From: an uncultured Porphyromonadaceae bacterium
Lineage (GTDB): Bacteria > Bacteroidota > Bacteroidia > Bacteroidales > Muribaculaceae
Assembly: GCA_900540625.1 (NCBI GenBank)
Contig: UQGP01000006.1
Span: 5,734-69,733, forward strand
Direction of reading: 5' to 3'
Length of the DNA: 64,000 nt
Made by a program: the position numbers and the translations under genes. The notes beneath the pieces were generated by a model. The model was not told where the DNA came from and ran no database searches. It saw only the letters and a list, made by a program, of their open reading frames with translations. Each line of letters opens with the position of its first letter. Positions within the stretch are counted from its first letter, which is position 1. Positions 8,411-16,548 of the stretch are shown here, piece by piece.

Positions 8411-9787
8411 ATGAAAAAATTTTTACTCAGCCTCGCTGCTGTAGTCCTCGTTGGCGCTTCAGCAATGGCCAAGGAGTACACAATCACGATGTCAGAAGTG
8501 ACAACGTTTAACGCAGACAAGACATCGTTTACTGCCGAAGGATTTACATTCCAGGCAGCCAAAAACACTGGTTCGACTGCCCCTACGTACAATGCGAATG
8601 GGGGTGACTACCGCTTATATGCGAAAAATTCTTTGACAATCACGGCACCCGCAGGTGTCAATATGACCAATGTGTCCGTGACAATTTCCAAAGCTGGCAA
8701 AAAACGCCAAACTAATATAGCCGCTTCTGACGGTGCTGTAACAGAGGCTGCCGGATCTTTTGCATGGGCAGGTTCTGTTAACGAGCTGAAACTCACAGTG
8801 GGAGATAAGTGTACGCTGGGTACAGACGACAAAACAAAAGCCGGTCAGTTCTGCTTCACTGATATCACCATCACGACAGATGAAGGTGCCGGTCCTGAGA
8901 AGACCGATGCAGGCTTGGCTTTCGCCAGCGAGACCATCAACGCTACTCTTGGCGAAGCTGTTCCCGCAAACGCGCTGACCAAGGCCACCGATGCAGCCGC
9001 CGTATATACTTCCTCTAACGTAGAAGTTGCTACCGTAGACGCTGCTACCGGCGAGGTTACACTCGTTGCAGCCGGCACAACCACTATCAAGGCCGCTACC
9101 GAAGCTACAGAAACATACGAAGCCGGCGAAGCCACTTATACACTCACCGTTACGGACAAAGCCGACATCGTTTACGAAAACGATGGCAAGACCGAAGCCA
9201 GCGGCTTCACTTTCGAAGCCGGTGATGTAAATCCCTGGCAGTTCTCGAAATACGGTATGACCGGCAATGCATTTAAGATTACCGGTAAAAAAGCTGACGC
9301 ATACGCAGTTTCGCCCGTATTTGACCTGACCAATCGTATCAAACCCATCTCGATTACACAGACGTTTGCATACAACTTCATCATTCCGGAACAAGTACCT
9401 GAATACTTCACAATCGCAATACGCGAAGAAGGAGCAACCGAATGGACCGCACTGACTGTCGCTCCCGCTCCCGAGGCAACAGCCGGAACCAAACTGAACA
9501 ATTGGACATACGTGGACGACTATGCCATCGACCTCGGTGCATACGAAGGCAAGAAGATACAGATAGGTTACCACTACGTAGCTGACGGTACCGTATGCGG
9601 TGGCTGGCAGATTAAGGACATCCTCGTAATGGGCAAAAAGTCTTCCGCCGTATCCGACATCACAGTAGAGGATTCCGATGCCCCCGTGGTGTACTACAAC
9701 ATGCAAGGCGTACGTGTAGCCAATCCCGCCAACGGTCTTTATATCCGTGTACAGGGCAAGAAGGCTACCAAAGTACTTGTTCGCTGA
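8411..9787 (+). CDS. Secreted Ig-like (BIG2) protein with T9SS-like C-terminal signal
   Basis: 458 aa. It has a clear signal peptide (residues 1-20, MKKFLLSLAAVVLVGASAMA). Residues about 20-155 form a beta-rich domain; residues about 165-250 match a bacterial Ig-like (BIG2) domain (VATVDAATGEVTLVAAGTTTI); residues about 255-415 look like a jelly-roll choice-of-anchor module ending GGWQIKDILVMG. The last 35 residues (VVYYNMQGVRV, GLYIRVQGKKATKVLVR) resemble the type IX secretion/sorting C-terminal motif. It is probably exported and attached to or released from the cell surface. Function unknown. It is a single-gene unit with its own promoter and a downstream hairpin. Confidence 0.8.
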   Translation: MKKFLLSLAAVVLVGASAMAKEYTITMSEVTTFNADKTSFTAEGFTFQAAKNTGSTAPTYNANGGDYRLYAKNSLTITAPAGVNMTNVSVTISKAGKKRQTNIAASDGAVTEAAGSFAWAGSVNELKLTVGDKCTLGTDDKTKAGQFCFTDITITTDEGAGPEKTDAGLAFASETINATLGEAVPANALTKATDAAAVYTSSNVEVATVDAATGEVTLVAAGTTTIKAATEATETYEAGEATYTLTVTDKADIVYENDGKTEASGFTFEAGDVNPWQFSKYGMTGNAFKITGKKADAYAVSPVFDLTNRIKPISITQTFAYNFIIPEQVPEYFTIAIREEGATEWTALTVAPAPEATAGTKLNNWTYVDDYAIDLGAYEGKKIQIGYHYVADGTVCGGWQIKDILVMGKKSSAVSDITVEDSDAPVVYYNMQGVRVANPANGLYIRVQGKKATKVLVR

Positions 9788-9818
9788 TAGCAGCCTCAGG
9801 CTGATAGCCAAACAATAG

Positions 9819-9854
9819 CAGCGGGCCGCATCCATTCCGGGATGCGGCCCGCTG
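9819..9854. terminator. Strong GC hairpin between convergent genes
   Basis: CAGCGGGCCGCATCC pairs perfectly with GGATGCGGCCCGCTG (15-bp stem). It sits between the Ig-like gene and the convergent dus gene. There is no long T-tract on either strand; termination for both directions is inferred from position and stem strength. Confidence 0.6.
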
Positions 9855-9880
9855 TCGTATTGTATCGGTGGGCTCTCGTC

Positions 9881-10798
9881 TTATTGCCGCAGCGATGCTA
9901 CGGCAGACTCGTATGCGGCGAGTGTATGTGCTTTGGATATGGCCTTGAGTGCGCGGCGCTCGGACGAAAAGGCTGTCGCATATTCCCAGTAAGGCTTGAC
10001 GTGCGTCAGGATTTGGGATGCGCCGCAGTATCGTGTGCCGGCCTCGACATATACGGCATCGAGCAGCATGATGAAGGCTCGACGTTGTTGAGCCTCGTCA
10101 TACTTCCGACCTTGACTGATTTCGACGGCGAGGGTGGGGCGACCTAAGAGGCCGCGTCCGACCATGATGCCGTATAGCGATGGGAAACGCGTGGACAGAG
10201 TCTTGGCCTGCTCCGGTGTGCGAATGTCACCGTTGTAGACGACACGGTGAGTGGTTGCTTCTGTAATTAGGGCAAAGGCCTCAGTGTCGGCTGTGCCGCC
10301 GTATTGCATCTTGGCTGTGCGTGGATGCACGCACAGATGGTGCAGCGGCATATCGTTGATGACCGGCATTGCGGCACGCCATTGCTCCGGGTCGTCTGTG
10401 CCCAATCGCATTTTGATCGAAAAAGATATTCCGGCGTATCTGTCTGAGATGTCTTTGGCTACAGACTCCAACAGCGGTATATCGGCGATGACAGCCGCGC
10501 CGCGTCCGTGCCGCACTTGAGGAACAAAAGGGCACCCCATATTTAGGTCTATGGCTGTATACCCGGCGTCGGCAAGGCTGTCGCAGAGTATGCGCAACTC
10601 GGCGATGTCGCGGAAGATGACTTGCGGTATGGCCGTGCGATCCTCGGTTGCGTCCCGTAATGCTCGTGCCGACGGTTGTCCGCCTTCGACGCGCACAAAA
10701 GGCGTGAAATAGGCGTCAATACCGCCGCATAGTCGGGCATGGGCACGCCGCCACAAGGCGGTAGTATATCCTTGCAGAGGAGCGGCGTAGATTACCAT
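9881..10798 (-). CDS. dus: tRNA-dihydrouridine synthase
   Basis: 305 aa from ATG 10798 (MVIYAAPLQGYTT). The ATG overlaps the stop codon of the upstream dihydroorotase gene by one base (TAATG), which implies translational coupling. FMN-binding TIM barrel: AAPLQGYTT at the start, IDLNMGCPFV with the catalytic Cys, FSIKMRLG, HPRTAKMQY, VVYNGDI and MVGRGLLGRP are the Dus family motifs in order. It reduces uridines in tRNA D-loops with NADPH through FMN. Which Dus subgroup it belongs to cannot be decided from sequence by eye. Confidence 0.93.
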   Translation of the reverse strand: MVIYAAPLQGYTTALWRRAHARLCGGIDAYFTPFVRVEGGQPSARALRDATEDRTAIPQVIFRDIAELRILCDSLADAGYTAIDLNMGCPFVPQVRHGRGAAVIADIPLLESVAKDISDRYAGISFSIKMRLGTDDPEQWRAAMPVINDMPLHHLCVHPRTAKMQYGGTADTEAFALITEATTHRVVYNGDIRTPEQAKTLSTRFPSLYGIMVGRGLLGRPTLAVEISQGRKYDEAQQRRAFIMLLDAVYVEAGTRYCGASQILTHVKPYWEYATAFSSERRALKAISKAHTLAAYESAVASLRQ

Positions 10799-12108
10799 TA
10801 TCGTGCGAATTCGAGGGGCATAGCCTTGCCTTGACGGCTGCCGTTGAGCCAAGTATCAATGACGCGGTATCGGAGTGTCCGACCATCCAGAGGTGTCCAG
10901 GCGCATCGTGAAACGACGTCCGCATCGTGCACGGTGTAGGGTGTGACGCGGCGTATGCGTGCAATGTCTGCGTACATTCCCGGAGCGATGTAGCCGCGCC
11001 GCTGTATGCCGTAGAGCAAGGCCGGGTTGTGGCACATAAGACGTACTACAGTTGTCGGATCAAAGAGCCCGAGCATTGCCGGAACGGAATATTGCACCAT
11101 TGGGGCGCCGGAAGCGGCGCGTAATGCTCCGCCTGACTTTTCGGCCAAGAGGTGCGGTGCGTGGTCGGTGGCGATGATGTCGATGCGTCCGTCGATGACA
11201 GCGCGGCGCAAGGCTTCGCGGTCGGCAGCGGTCTTGACGGCCGGATTCATCTTCATACGCGGGTTGTCGCCATCTTCCTCGGCACACCATAGCAGGTGGT
11301 GTGGAGATACTTCGGCGGTGATGCGTTTGGTCGGGGATAAAGGCTCGTCCGAAAGAAGGTCTGCTTCGGCGGCGGTGGTGACATGTGCGATATGCAGCCG
11401 AGTGCCGTATTGTCGGGCGAGTGCTATGGCGCGTTCGGTGGCGCGCAGACATGCCTCGGCCGGACGTATTTCGCGATGCAGTCGCACCGGGACTTCGGCG
11501 TTGCCGTAGAGCGCTGATATACGTGCTCGGTTTTCGGCGATGACGGTTTCGTCTTCGGCATGTACTACGATAATGACGTCCAATGATGCCGCCAAGTCAA
11601 AAAGGCGTCGCAGGTCGTCGTCCTTGTCCACGAGCATATTGCCTGTGGACGAACCCATGAAGAGCTTTATACCCGGGACGATGCGGTAGTCGGCATGTGC
11701 CAACTCATCGAAATTGGCAGCGCCGGCGGCGCCGATAAAGAAGGCGTAATTGGCATTGGCGACCTTGGCGGCACGTTCCATTTTGGTATGTACCAATGCC
11801 ATCGTTGTGGTCTGCGGCACCGTATTGGGCATATCCAATATCGAGGTGACGCCTCCGGCGCGTGCTGCAGCGGTTTCGGTGGCGATATCGCCCTTATGAG
11901 TCAGACCCGGGTCGCGCGTATGTACATGGCAGTCAATGGCGCCGGGGATGAGCAGGTCGCCGGCGCAGTCCACATATTCGTGCGCCGTCATCTCCTGTGG
12001 CGGACTACCGACGCCTGCGGCGGCGATGGCGTCCCCGTTTATATACACGTATGCCGGAGTCCCATCGGGGGCTCCGGCAACGGTAGCATTATATAATAAT
12101 GTTGTCAT
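10798..12108 (-). CDS. pyrC: Dihydroorotase
   Basis: 436 aa. It catalyses cyclisation of carbamoyl-aspartate to dihydroorotate in pyrimidine synthesis. Metal and substrate motifs are intact: DCHVHTRDPG with His61 and His63, GIKLFMGSST (a lysine that may be carboxylated), VVHAEDE, LHIAHVTTA and IIATDHAPH. Length fits the class I/multifunctional-complex-type branch usual in Bacteroidetes. It lies 45 bp downstream of the mannosyltransferase gene and is coupled to dus. No pyr-type attenuator was seen upstream. Confidence 0.95.
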   Translation of the reverse strand: MTTLLYNATVAGAPDGTPAYVYINGDAIAAAGVGSPPQEMTAHEYVDCAGDLLIPGAIDCHVHTRDPGLTHKGDIATETAAARAGGVTSILDMPNTVPQTTTMALVHTKMERAAKVANANYAFFIGAAGAANFDELAHADYRIVPGIKLFMGSSTGNMLVDKDDDLRRLFDLAASLDVIIVVHAEDETVIAENRARISALYGNAEVPVRLHREIRPAEACLRATERAIALARQYGTRLHIAHVTTAAEADLLSDEPLSPTKRITAEVSPHHLLWCAEEDGDNPRMKMNPAVKTAADREALRRAVIDGRIDIIATDHAPHLLAEKSGGALRAASGAPMVQYSVPAMLGLFDPTTVVRLMCHNPALLYGIQRRGYIAPGMYADIARIRRVTPYTVHDADVVSRCAWTPLDGRTLRYRVIDTWLNGSRQGKAMPLEFAR

Positions 12109-12153
12109 TGTTTCTTCTGCCTTCTAAGCAGACGGTCACGCGTTCGACGACAA

Positions 12154-12921
12154 TCATTGCCGTGCGGCGGCGTGGCGTTTCTTGATGCGGCCGGTGGCGC
12201 CCCACCATTTGAGTTTGATGACGCCGAAAAGTGCTTCGCCGAAAATGCCGGAGTTCATCTTGGAAGTTCCGAGAACGCGGTTGACAAAGACTATGGGCAC
12301 CTCGGTGATGCGAAATCCCAGGACGTGTGCGGTATACTTCATCTCGATTTGGAAGGCATAGCCTTTGAAGTGTATCGCGTCCAAGTTCATAGCTCGCAGC
12401 ACGTCTGCGCGGTAGCATACAAATCCGGCAGTGGTGTCGCGTACGTGCAGGCCGGTGACGATGCGCACATACTTGGAGGCGTAATATGACATGAGTACGC
12501 GTCCCATGGGCCAATTGACGACATTGACGCCGGTGAGGTATCGCGATCCGATGGCGACATCGCCCTGCCCGCTTACCAACGCCTGACGCAGCCTTGGCAA
12601 GTCGTTGGGGTTGTGCGAAAAGTCGGCGTCCATCTCGCAGATGTACTCATATCCGTGAGCCAGGCCCCAACGGAAGCCTTCGATGTAGGCCGTACCGAGG
12701 CCGAGTTTGCCCGCGCGTTCGATGATGTCTACGCGGCCGGGATGTTCTCCCATTTTTTCGCGCACGATGGCGGCGGTGCCGTCGGGCGAGTTGTCGTCAA
12801 TCACGAGGATGTCGAAAGGCGTATCGAGTACCAGTACGGCATCAATGATGGCGGCTGCATTTTCCTTCTCGTTGTACATCGGGATGATTACGAGGGTGTC
12901 TGCTTTGGCTTGTGTGGTCAT
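12154..12921 (-). CDS. Polyprenol-phosphate mannose synthase-like glycosyltransferase
   Basis: 255 aa, a GT2 enzyme of the dolichol-phosphate mannose synthase type. VIIPMYNEKEN (about residues 11-21), VIDDNSPDGT (about 40-49), the metal-binding MDADFSHNP (DAD at 98-100), RYLTGVNVVNWP and the QIEMKYTAHVLGF/EVPIVFVNR region are all characteristic. No strong C-terminal membrane segments, so it is the soluble single-domain form. It would load a sugar, probably mannose, onto a polyprenyl phosphate on the inner membrane for O-glycosylation or glycan assembly. Second or third gene of the operon running to dus. Confidence 0.88.
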   Translation of the reverse strand: MTTQAKADTLVIIPMYNEKENAAAIIDAVLVLDTPFDILVIDDNSPDGTAAIVREKMGEHPGRVDIIERAGKLGLGTAYIEGFRWGLAHGYEYICEMDADFSHNPNDLPRLRQALVSGQGDVAIGSRYLTGVNVVNWPMGRVLMSYYASKYVRIVTGLHVRDTTAGFVCYRADVLRAMNLDAIHFKGYAFQIEMKYTAHVLGFRITEVPIVFVNRVLGTSKMNSGIFGEALFGVIKLKWWGATGRIKKRHAAARQ

Positions 12922-12979
12922 CTTGTAATTATAGTATTATTGTGTAGAGGCGCGGACTGCCGGCCGGGTGTGGGGAGTC

Positions 12980-12997
12980 GCGCAGGGGGGCCTGCGC
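12980..12997. other. Hairpin between the lipoprotein gene and the mannosyltransferase gene
   Basis: GCGCAGG / CCTGCGC arms with a 4-nt G loop, in the 96-bp space between two same-strand genes. No T-tract; it may attenuate read-through or protect an mRNA end. Confidence 0.35.
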
Positions 12998-13017
12998 CGT
13001 AGATGTTGTCTTAGATA

Positions 13018-13632
13018 TTATTTTTTGTCCTCTTGCGCCTTGTTGTAGGCTTCGTTGAGGGCTTTGACAACTTCGTCGGTAATGTCGAGTGTCGGATTGA
13101 AGTACAGACCTGCGGCGCGGTCGAGTATGGCGTCGTATTTCTTGGTCTTATTGTATTCAATCAGGAAGTTGTCGATATAATCGCTGGCGGCCTTGGTGAG
13201 GTCGTTGATGCGGCGGTTGTCCTTGTCGGCGCGAGCTGCATAGCGGTTTTGGAGGCTGCGGTCAAGGTTTTGCAGTTCTTTGATGTCGGCATTATAGCTG
13301 GCTTCGCTGAGGTAGCCGTTGTTCTTGGCTTTTTCCTGAATGGCGTTTTGCTTGCTTTGGAGTTGCGCACCCAATTCGTTCTGGTACTGCTGCAGAGCCA
13401 CGGCTATCTGATGGCACTCGTCCATAGTCTTGCGAGCGTAGTCAAACTTGATGAGCAGCGAGTCGCGGTCGATATATCGTATATTGGTGGTGGCGGCAAA
13501 AGATTCGGCCTTAACTTTCTTGACGGGGGTGACTGTGAGCGAGTCGCTCTTTGCGTCGGCTTCGCCATTGCCTCCGCATGCGGTGGTGGCTCCTAATGCG
13601 AGTATCGCAACGGCATAAAGGATTTTTTTCAT
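13018..13632 (-). CDS. OmpH/Skp-like periplasmic lipoprotein
   Basis: 204 aa. The signal peptide ends in a lipobox with Cys19 (GATTACGG), followed by an acidic, flexible stretch. Residues about 50-200 are mostly helical with long charged heptad-like stretches, IRYIDRDSLLIKFDYARK at the beginning, and resemble the OmpH/Skp chaperone family, in which two helices form tentacles that hold unfolded outer-membrane proteins. Being a lipoprotein is a variation on soluble Skp. It is 28 bp downstream of a small membrane-protein gene. Confidence 0.75.
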   Translation of the reverse strand: MKKILYAVAILALGATTACGGNGEADAKSDSLTVTPVKKVKAESFAATTNIRYIDRDSLLIKFDYARKTMDECHQIAVALQQYQNELGAQLQSKQNAIQEKAKNNGYLSEASYNADIKELQNLDRSLQNRYAARADKDNRRINDLTKAASDYIDNFLIEYNKTKKYDAILDRAAGLYFNPTLDITDEVVKALNEAYNKAQEDKK

Positions 13633-13660
13633 CTTTGGTTTTTAGATTGTTTATGTGTGA

Positions 13661-13831
13661 TTATTTGGATTCGTTGTCATGCGTGGCACAGTCCAGTCCG
13701 CGACGGCGCAGGGCCTCGTTGTCGTGTATATGCGAGGACGGAAAGCGTCCTCCGCGGACAAACAAAACGCGGATGCCCAGCAGCAAAAGTGCCGCCAGCA
13801 GCAGTATCATTGTCAGTATCAGCAGTCGCAT
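13661..13831 (-). CDS. Small single-pass membrane protein, conserved type
   Basis: 56 aa, not long enough for usual gene-length cut-offs. The first 25 residues are a hydrophobic segment (MRLLILTMILLLAALLLLG) followed by RVLFVRGGRFPSSHIHDN and ALRRRGLDCATHDNESK. The FP-x-x-HI-x-x-N-x-ALR-x-x-G-x-x-C pattern is one I associate with a short membrane protein common in Bacteroidales genomes (from memory, not searched). Function unknown. A TAAATTTG promoter element lies 28 bp before the ATG and the OmpH-like gene follows, so it is probably the first gene of this operon. Confidence 0.7.
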   Translation of the reverse strand: MRLLILTMILLLAALLLLGIRVLFVRGGRFPSSHIHDNEALRRRGLDCATHDNESK

Positions 13832-13858
13832 AATGCCTGTGTCTTACGTTTGGATATG

Positions 13859-13866
13859 CAAATTTA
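13859..13866 (-). promoter_or_regulatory. -7 element for the minus-strand 13831-9881 operon
   Basis: The minus strand reads TAAATTTG, a TAnnTTTG match. It is the only such element found upstream of the five same-strand genes ending with dus. Confidence 0.5.
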
Positions 13867-14024
13867 ATAAAGTTAGGTCGGAATTTAGCTATATATCAAT
13901 TTTATTTTGTAATTTAGGGGGCGAAATACGCGCGATTTTAACAATCTTTACAAATGCCATGCGCGTATGGCCATTTAGGCCGGCATAATAAATTACGAGT
14001 TATATACCCAAAACAAATACCATT

Positions 14025-15485
14025 ATGACAATAAAAGATTTGAAACCGGCCGAGGTTTTCGGCATCTTCGACCAAATCACCAAGGTCCCCCGTCCATCCA
14101 AGAAGGAGGGCAAAATTCGTCAGTTCCTACTGGACTTTGCCGCCAAGCACGGCATAGCCGTCAAGACAGACGCCATAGGCAACGTGTTGATGAGCAAACC
14201 GGCTACACCCGGCCACGAGCAGGCTCCCGGCATCATACTGCAGGCACACATGGATATGGTATGCGAGAGCAACGACAAGTCTTTCGACTTCGAAAATAAC
14301 CCCATCACCACCATCGTCGACGGCGAATGGCTGCATGCCGATGGTACCACACTGGGTGCAGACAACGGTATCGGTATAGCCGGTGCACTGGCCGCCTTCA
14401 CAGACGAGAAGCTGGTACACGGCCCGATGGAAGCCCTCTTCACGGTAGACGAGGAAACCGGCCTCACCGGCGCCTATAATCTCGGCGACGATATGATACA
14501 CGGCAGCATCCTGCTCAACCTCGACTCCGAGGACGATGCCCAAATCTTCGTAGGCTGCGCCGGCGGTGTGGACACCACTTGCGTATTCAAGTACAAACGT
14601 TCGTTTGCACCCACCGACTTCCATTACTTCAAATTCGACATCAGCAAGGGCCTCGGCGGTCACTCCGGCGGTGATATCCACCTGGGACGCGCCAATGCCG
14701 TGCAACTGCTGGCTCGCTTCCTCTGGACTCTGGGCAAAGAAAACGAATTGTCCTTGTGCGAAATCGATGGCGGCAACTTGCGCAACGCTATTCCGCGTGC
14801 AGCTCATGCAATCTTCGGCGTCAATACAGCCAATAAGGAAAAGGTCGTAGCCGCATTCAACCGCTACGTGGCCGACGTCAAGAATGAGTACAAAGACCTT
14901 GAGCCGACCATCGAATTTACGCTTGACAGCGTAGACCGTCCTGAGATGGCAGTGGACGAGGACACGACACGTCGCCTTGTAGATGCCCTGTATTCGGCAC
15001 CTCACGGAGTGATTTCGATGAGCCGCGACATCGAAGGCCTGGTAGAGACTTCCACCAACTTGGCAAGTGTCAAGATGCGTCCCGATGAGGAAATCCTCGT
15101 GACCACCTCACAACGCTCGTCCGTAGAGTCACGCAAATGGGATATTGCACACCGTGTCGAGGCTGTATTCACCCTCGCCGGCGCCACTGTAACACACGGA
15201 GACGGATACCCCGGATGGGCACCCAACCTTAACTCGCGTATCATGAAGATTGCTTCGGATGCTTACGAGGAACTCTATGGCATCAAGCCTGCCGTCATGG
15301 CTATACATGCCGGTCTGGAATGCGGTCTGTTCCTGCAGAAGTACCCGCATCTGGATATGGCTTCCTTCGGCCCGACATTGCAGGGCGTGCACTCGCCCAG
15401 CGAGCGCATGAATATCCCCGCAGTCGAACGTTTCTGGGGCCAGCTGCGCCGCACCATCGAAAAGGTCGCCGACCTCAAAGATTGA
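14025..15485 (+). CDS. pepD: Aminoacyl-histidine dipeptidase
   Basis: 486 aa, M20-family zinc dipeptidase of the PepD (carnosinase-like) type. Metal-binding residues are visible in LQAHMDMV, GTTLGADNGIG, TVDEETGLTG, LNLDSED and the C-terminal MAIHAGLECG. The insertion domain (about residues 210-380) has KGLGGHSGGDIH. It hydrolyses Xaa-His dipeptides in the cytoplasm. It has no signal peptide. It is a single-gene unit with an intrinsic terminator immediately after. A short AT-rich 5' region precedes it but no clean TAnnTTTG was found. Confidence 0.95.
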   Translation: MTIKDLKPAEVFGIFDQITKVPRPSKKEGKIRQFLLDFAAKHGIAVKTDAIGNVLMSKPATPGHEQAPGIILQAHMDMVCESNDKSFDFENNPITTIVDGEWLHADGTTLGADNGIGIAGALAAFTDEKLVHGPMEALFTVDEETGLTGAYNLGDDMIHGSILLNLDSEDDAQIFVGCAGGVDTTCVFKYKRSFAPTDFHYFKFDISKGLGGHSGGDIHLGRANAVQLLARFLWTLGKENELSLCEIDGGNLRNAIPRAAHAIFGVNTANKEKVVAAFNRYVADVKNEYKDLEPTIEFTLDSVDRPEMAVDEDTTRRLVDALYSAPHGVISMSRDIEGLVETSTNLASVKMRPDEEILVTTSQRSSVESRKWDIAHRVEAVFTLAGATVTHGDGYPGWAPNLNSRIMKIASDAYEELYGIKPAVMAIHAGLECGLFLQKYPHLDMASFGPTLQGVHSPSERMNIPAVERFWGQLRRTIEKVADLKD

Positions 15486-15497
15486 TAGTATAGACAA

Positions 15498-15550
15498 AAA
15501 CATCCGTGCCGAGACATCGAGTCAGACAGCACGGATGTTTTTTATTTTTT
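15498..15550 (+). terminator. Intrinsic terminator after pepD
   Basis: AAACATCCGTGC and GCACGGATGTTT form a 12-bp stem (19-nt loop) followed by a T-rich tract TTTATTTTTT. Confidence 0.9.
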
Positions 15551-15595
15551 GAGTCCTGCGCTTGCCTCGGTTGGCGCCTAATACCAATTAAGCCC

Positions 15596-16438
15596 ATGAA
15601 ACTACATTATTGTGTGCTTTTATCGGCTGCGGTGGCGTTGTCCTCGCTGTCGGTGCTGTCGGCTGCGCGTCCGCGTCACAATACCAAAAGTACACATTCA
15701 AAGAGTACGAAAACCAAGACTACGCCTGCCGTCGCCGACACCTTGCGTGCCGACAAAATCGAGCCTTCGGATGTGCTTAAGTATGCCATCGGTGTCGATG
15801 GTGACACAATACCATTGGACCTTGCGCCTGAGTACAGGCACGGACGTCTGACAGAAGATGATTTTGTCGAGGTAGCGGCCGAGATGGATGTCGAAGTGGC
15901 CGCCATTAAGGCCGTAGTCGAGATTGAAGCCGGCAAGACACACCAAGGTTTTTGGTCCGAAGAGAAGCCGTTAATAAATTTTGACCTGAGTATGTTCAGA
16001 CGTTTTGCCGCTCGTAACGGCGTGGCTTTGGGTCGGTACAGACGCAGCCATTCGGTGGTGTTTGCACGGCCTATGGCAGCGCGATACGGTTCGCAGCAAG
16101 CTGCCCAGCAAGCGCGTCTGGATGCGGCACGCACCATACACGACCTTTCGGCAATTCAAGGCACGTTTTGGGGTATGTTTCAAATCGGTGGGTTCAATTG
16201 GAAGAAGTGTGGGGCGGACAGCCCGGACGACTTTGTACGCCTGATGTCGCGCAGCGAACGCGACCAATTGGAACTTTTTGCCACTTTTGTTCGCAATTCC
16301 GGACTGTTGCCGGCTTTGCGGTCGCGCAATTGGAGCGCCTTTGCTCGAGGATACAACGGTCCGTCATACGCTGCCCGCGGCTATCATACGCGTATGGCTG
16401 CGGCATATTCGCGCCTCAAACGTGCGGTGACGCCCTAA
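15596..16438 (+). CDS. Secreted N-acetylmuramidase (DUF3380-type)
   Basis: 280 aa from ATG 15596 (MKLHYCVLLSAAVAL); an upstream in-frame start at 15506 would run through the pepD terminator and is rejected. Residues 1-22 are a signal peptide, followed by a basic Ser/Thr/Lys linker. The domain from about residue 90 has VEVAAIKAVVEIEAGKTHQGF, where the glutamate is the expected catalytic residue of the N-acetylmuramidase family, then LINFDLSMFRRF, a helical region and WGMFQIGGFNWKKCG, ending FARGYNGPSY. It should cleave peptidoglycan glycan strands in the periplasm, for remodelling or attack on other cells. Confidence 0.85.
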   Translation: MKLHYCVLLSAAVALSSLSVLSAARPRHNTKSTHSKSTKTKTTPAVADTLRADKIEPSDVLKYAIGVDGDTIPLDLAPEYRHGRLTEDDFVEVAAEMDVEVAAIKAVVEIEAGKTHQGFWSEEKPLINFDLSMFRRFAARNGVALGRYRRSHSVVFARPMAARYGSQQAAQQARLDAARTIHDLSAIQGTFWGMFQIGGFNWKKCGADSPDDFVRLMSRSERDQLELFATFVRNSGLLPALRSRNWSAFARGYNGPSYAARGYHTRMAAAYSRLKRAVTP

Positions 16439-16494
16439 TCCGACGATTGTTCGCACGACAAGTTTTTCGCTTGTAGCGGGCGACTACAAATAGT

Positions 16495-16524
16495 GAGCGG
16501 CCGACCCTCGTGGGTCGGCCGCTC
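16495..16524. terminator. Hairpin between the muramidase gene and nuoN
   Basis: GAGCGGCCGACCC and GGGTCGGCCGCTC form a perfect 13-bp stem with loop TCGT. It separates the convergent muramidase and nuoN genes and probably ends the long respiratory transcript; no long T-tract. Confidence 0.65.
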
Positions 16525-16548
16525 GCCGTATGTGTGGGGATTACTCGC

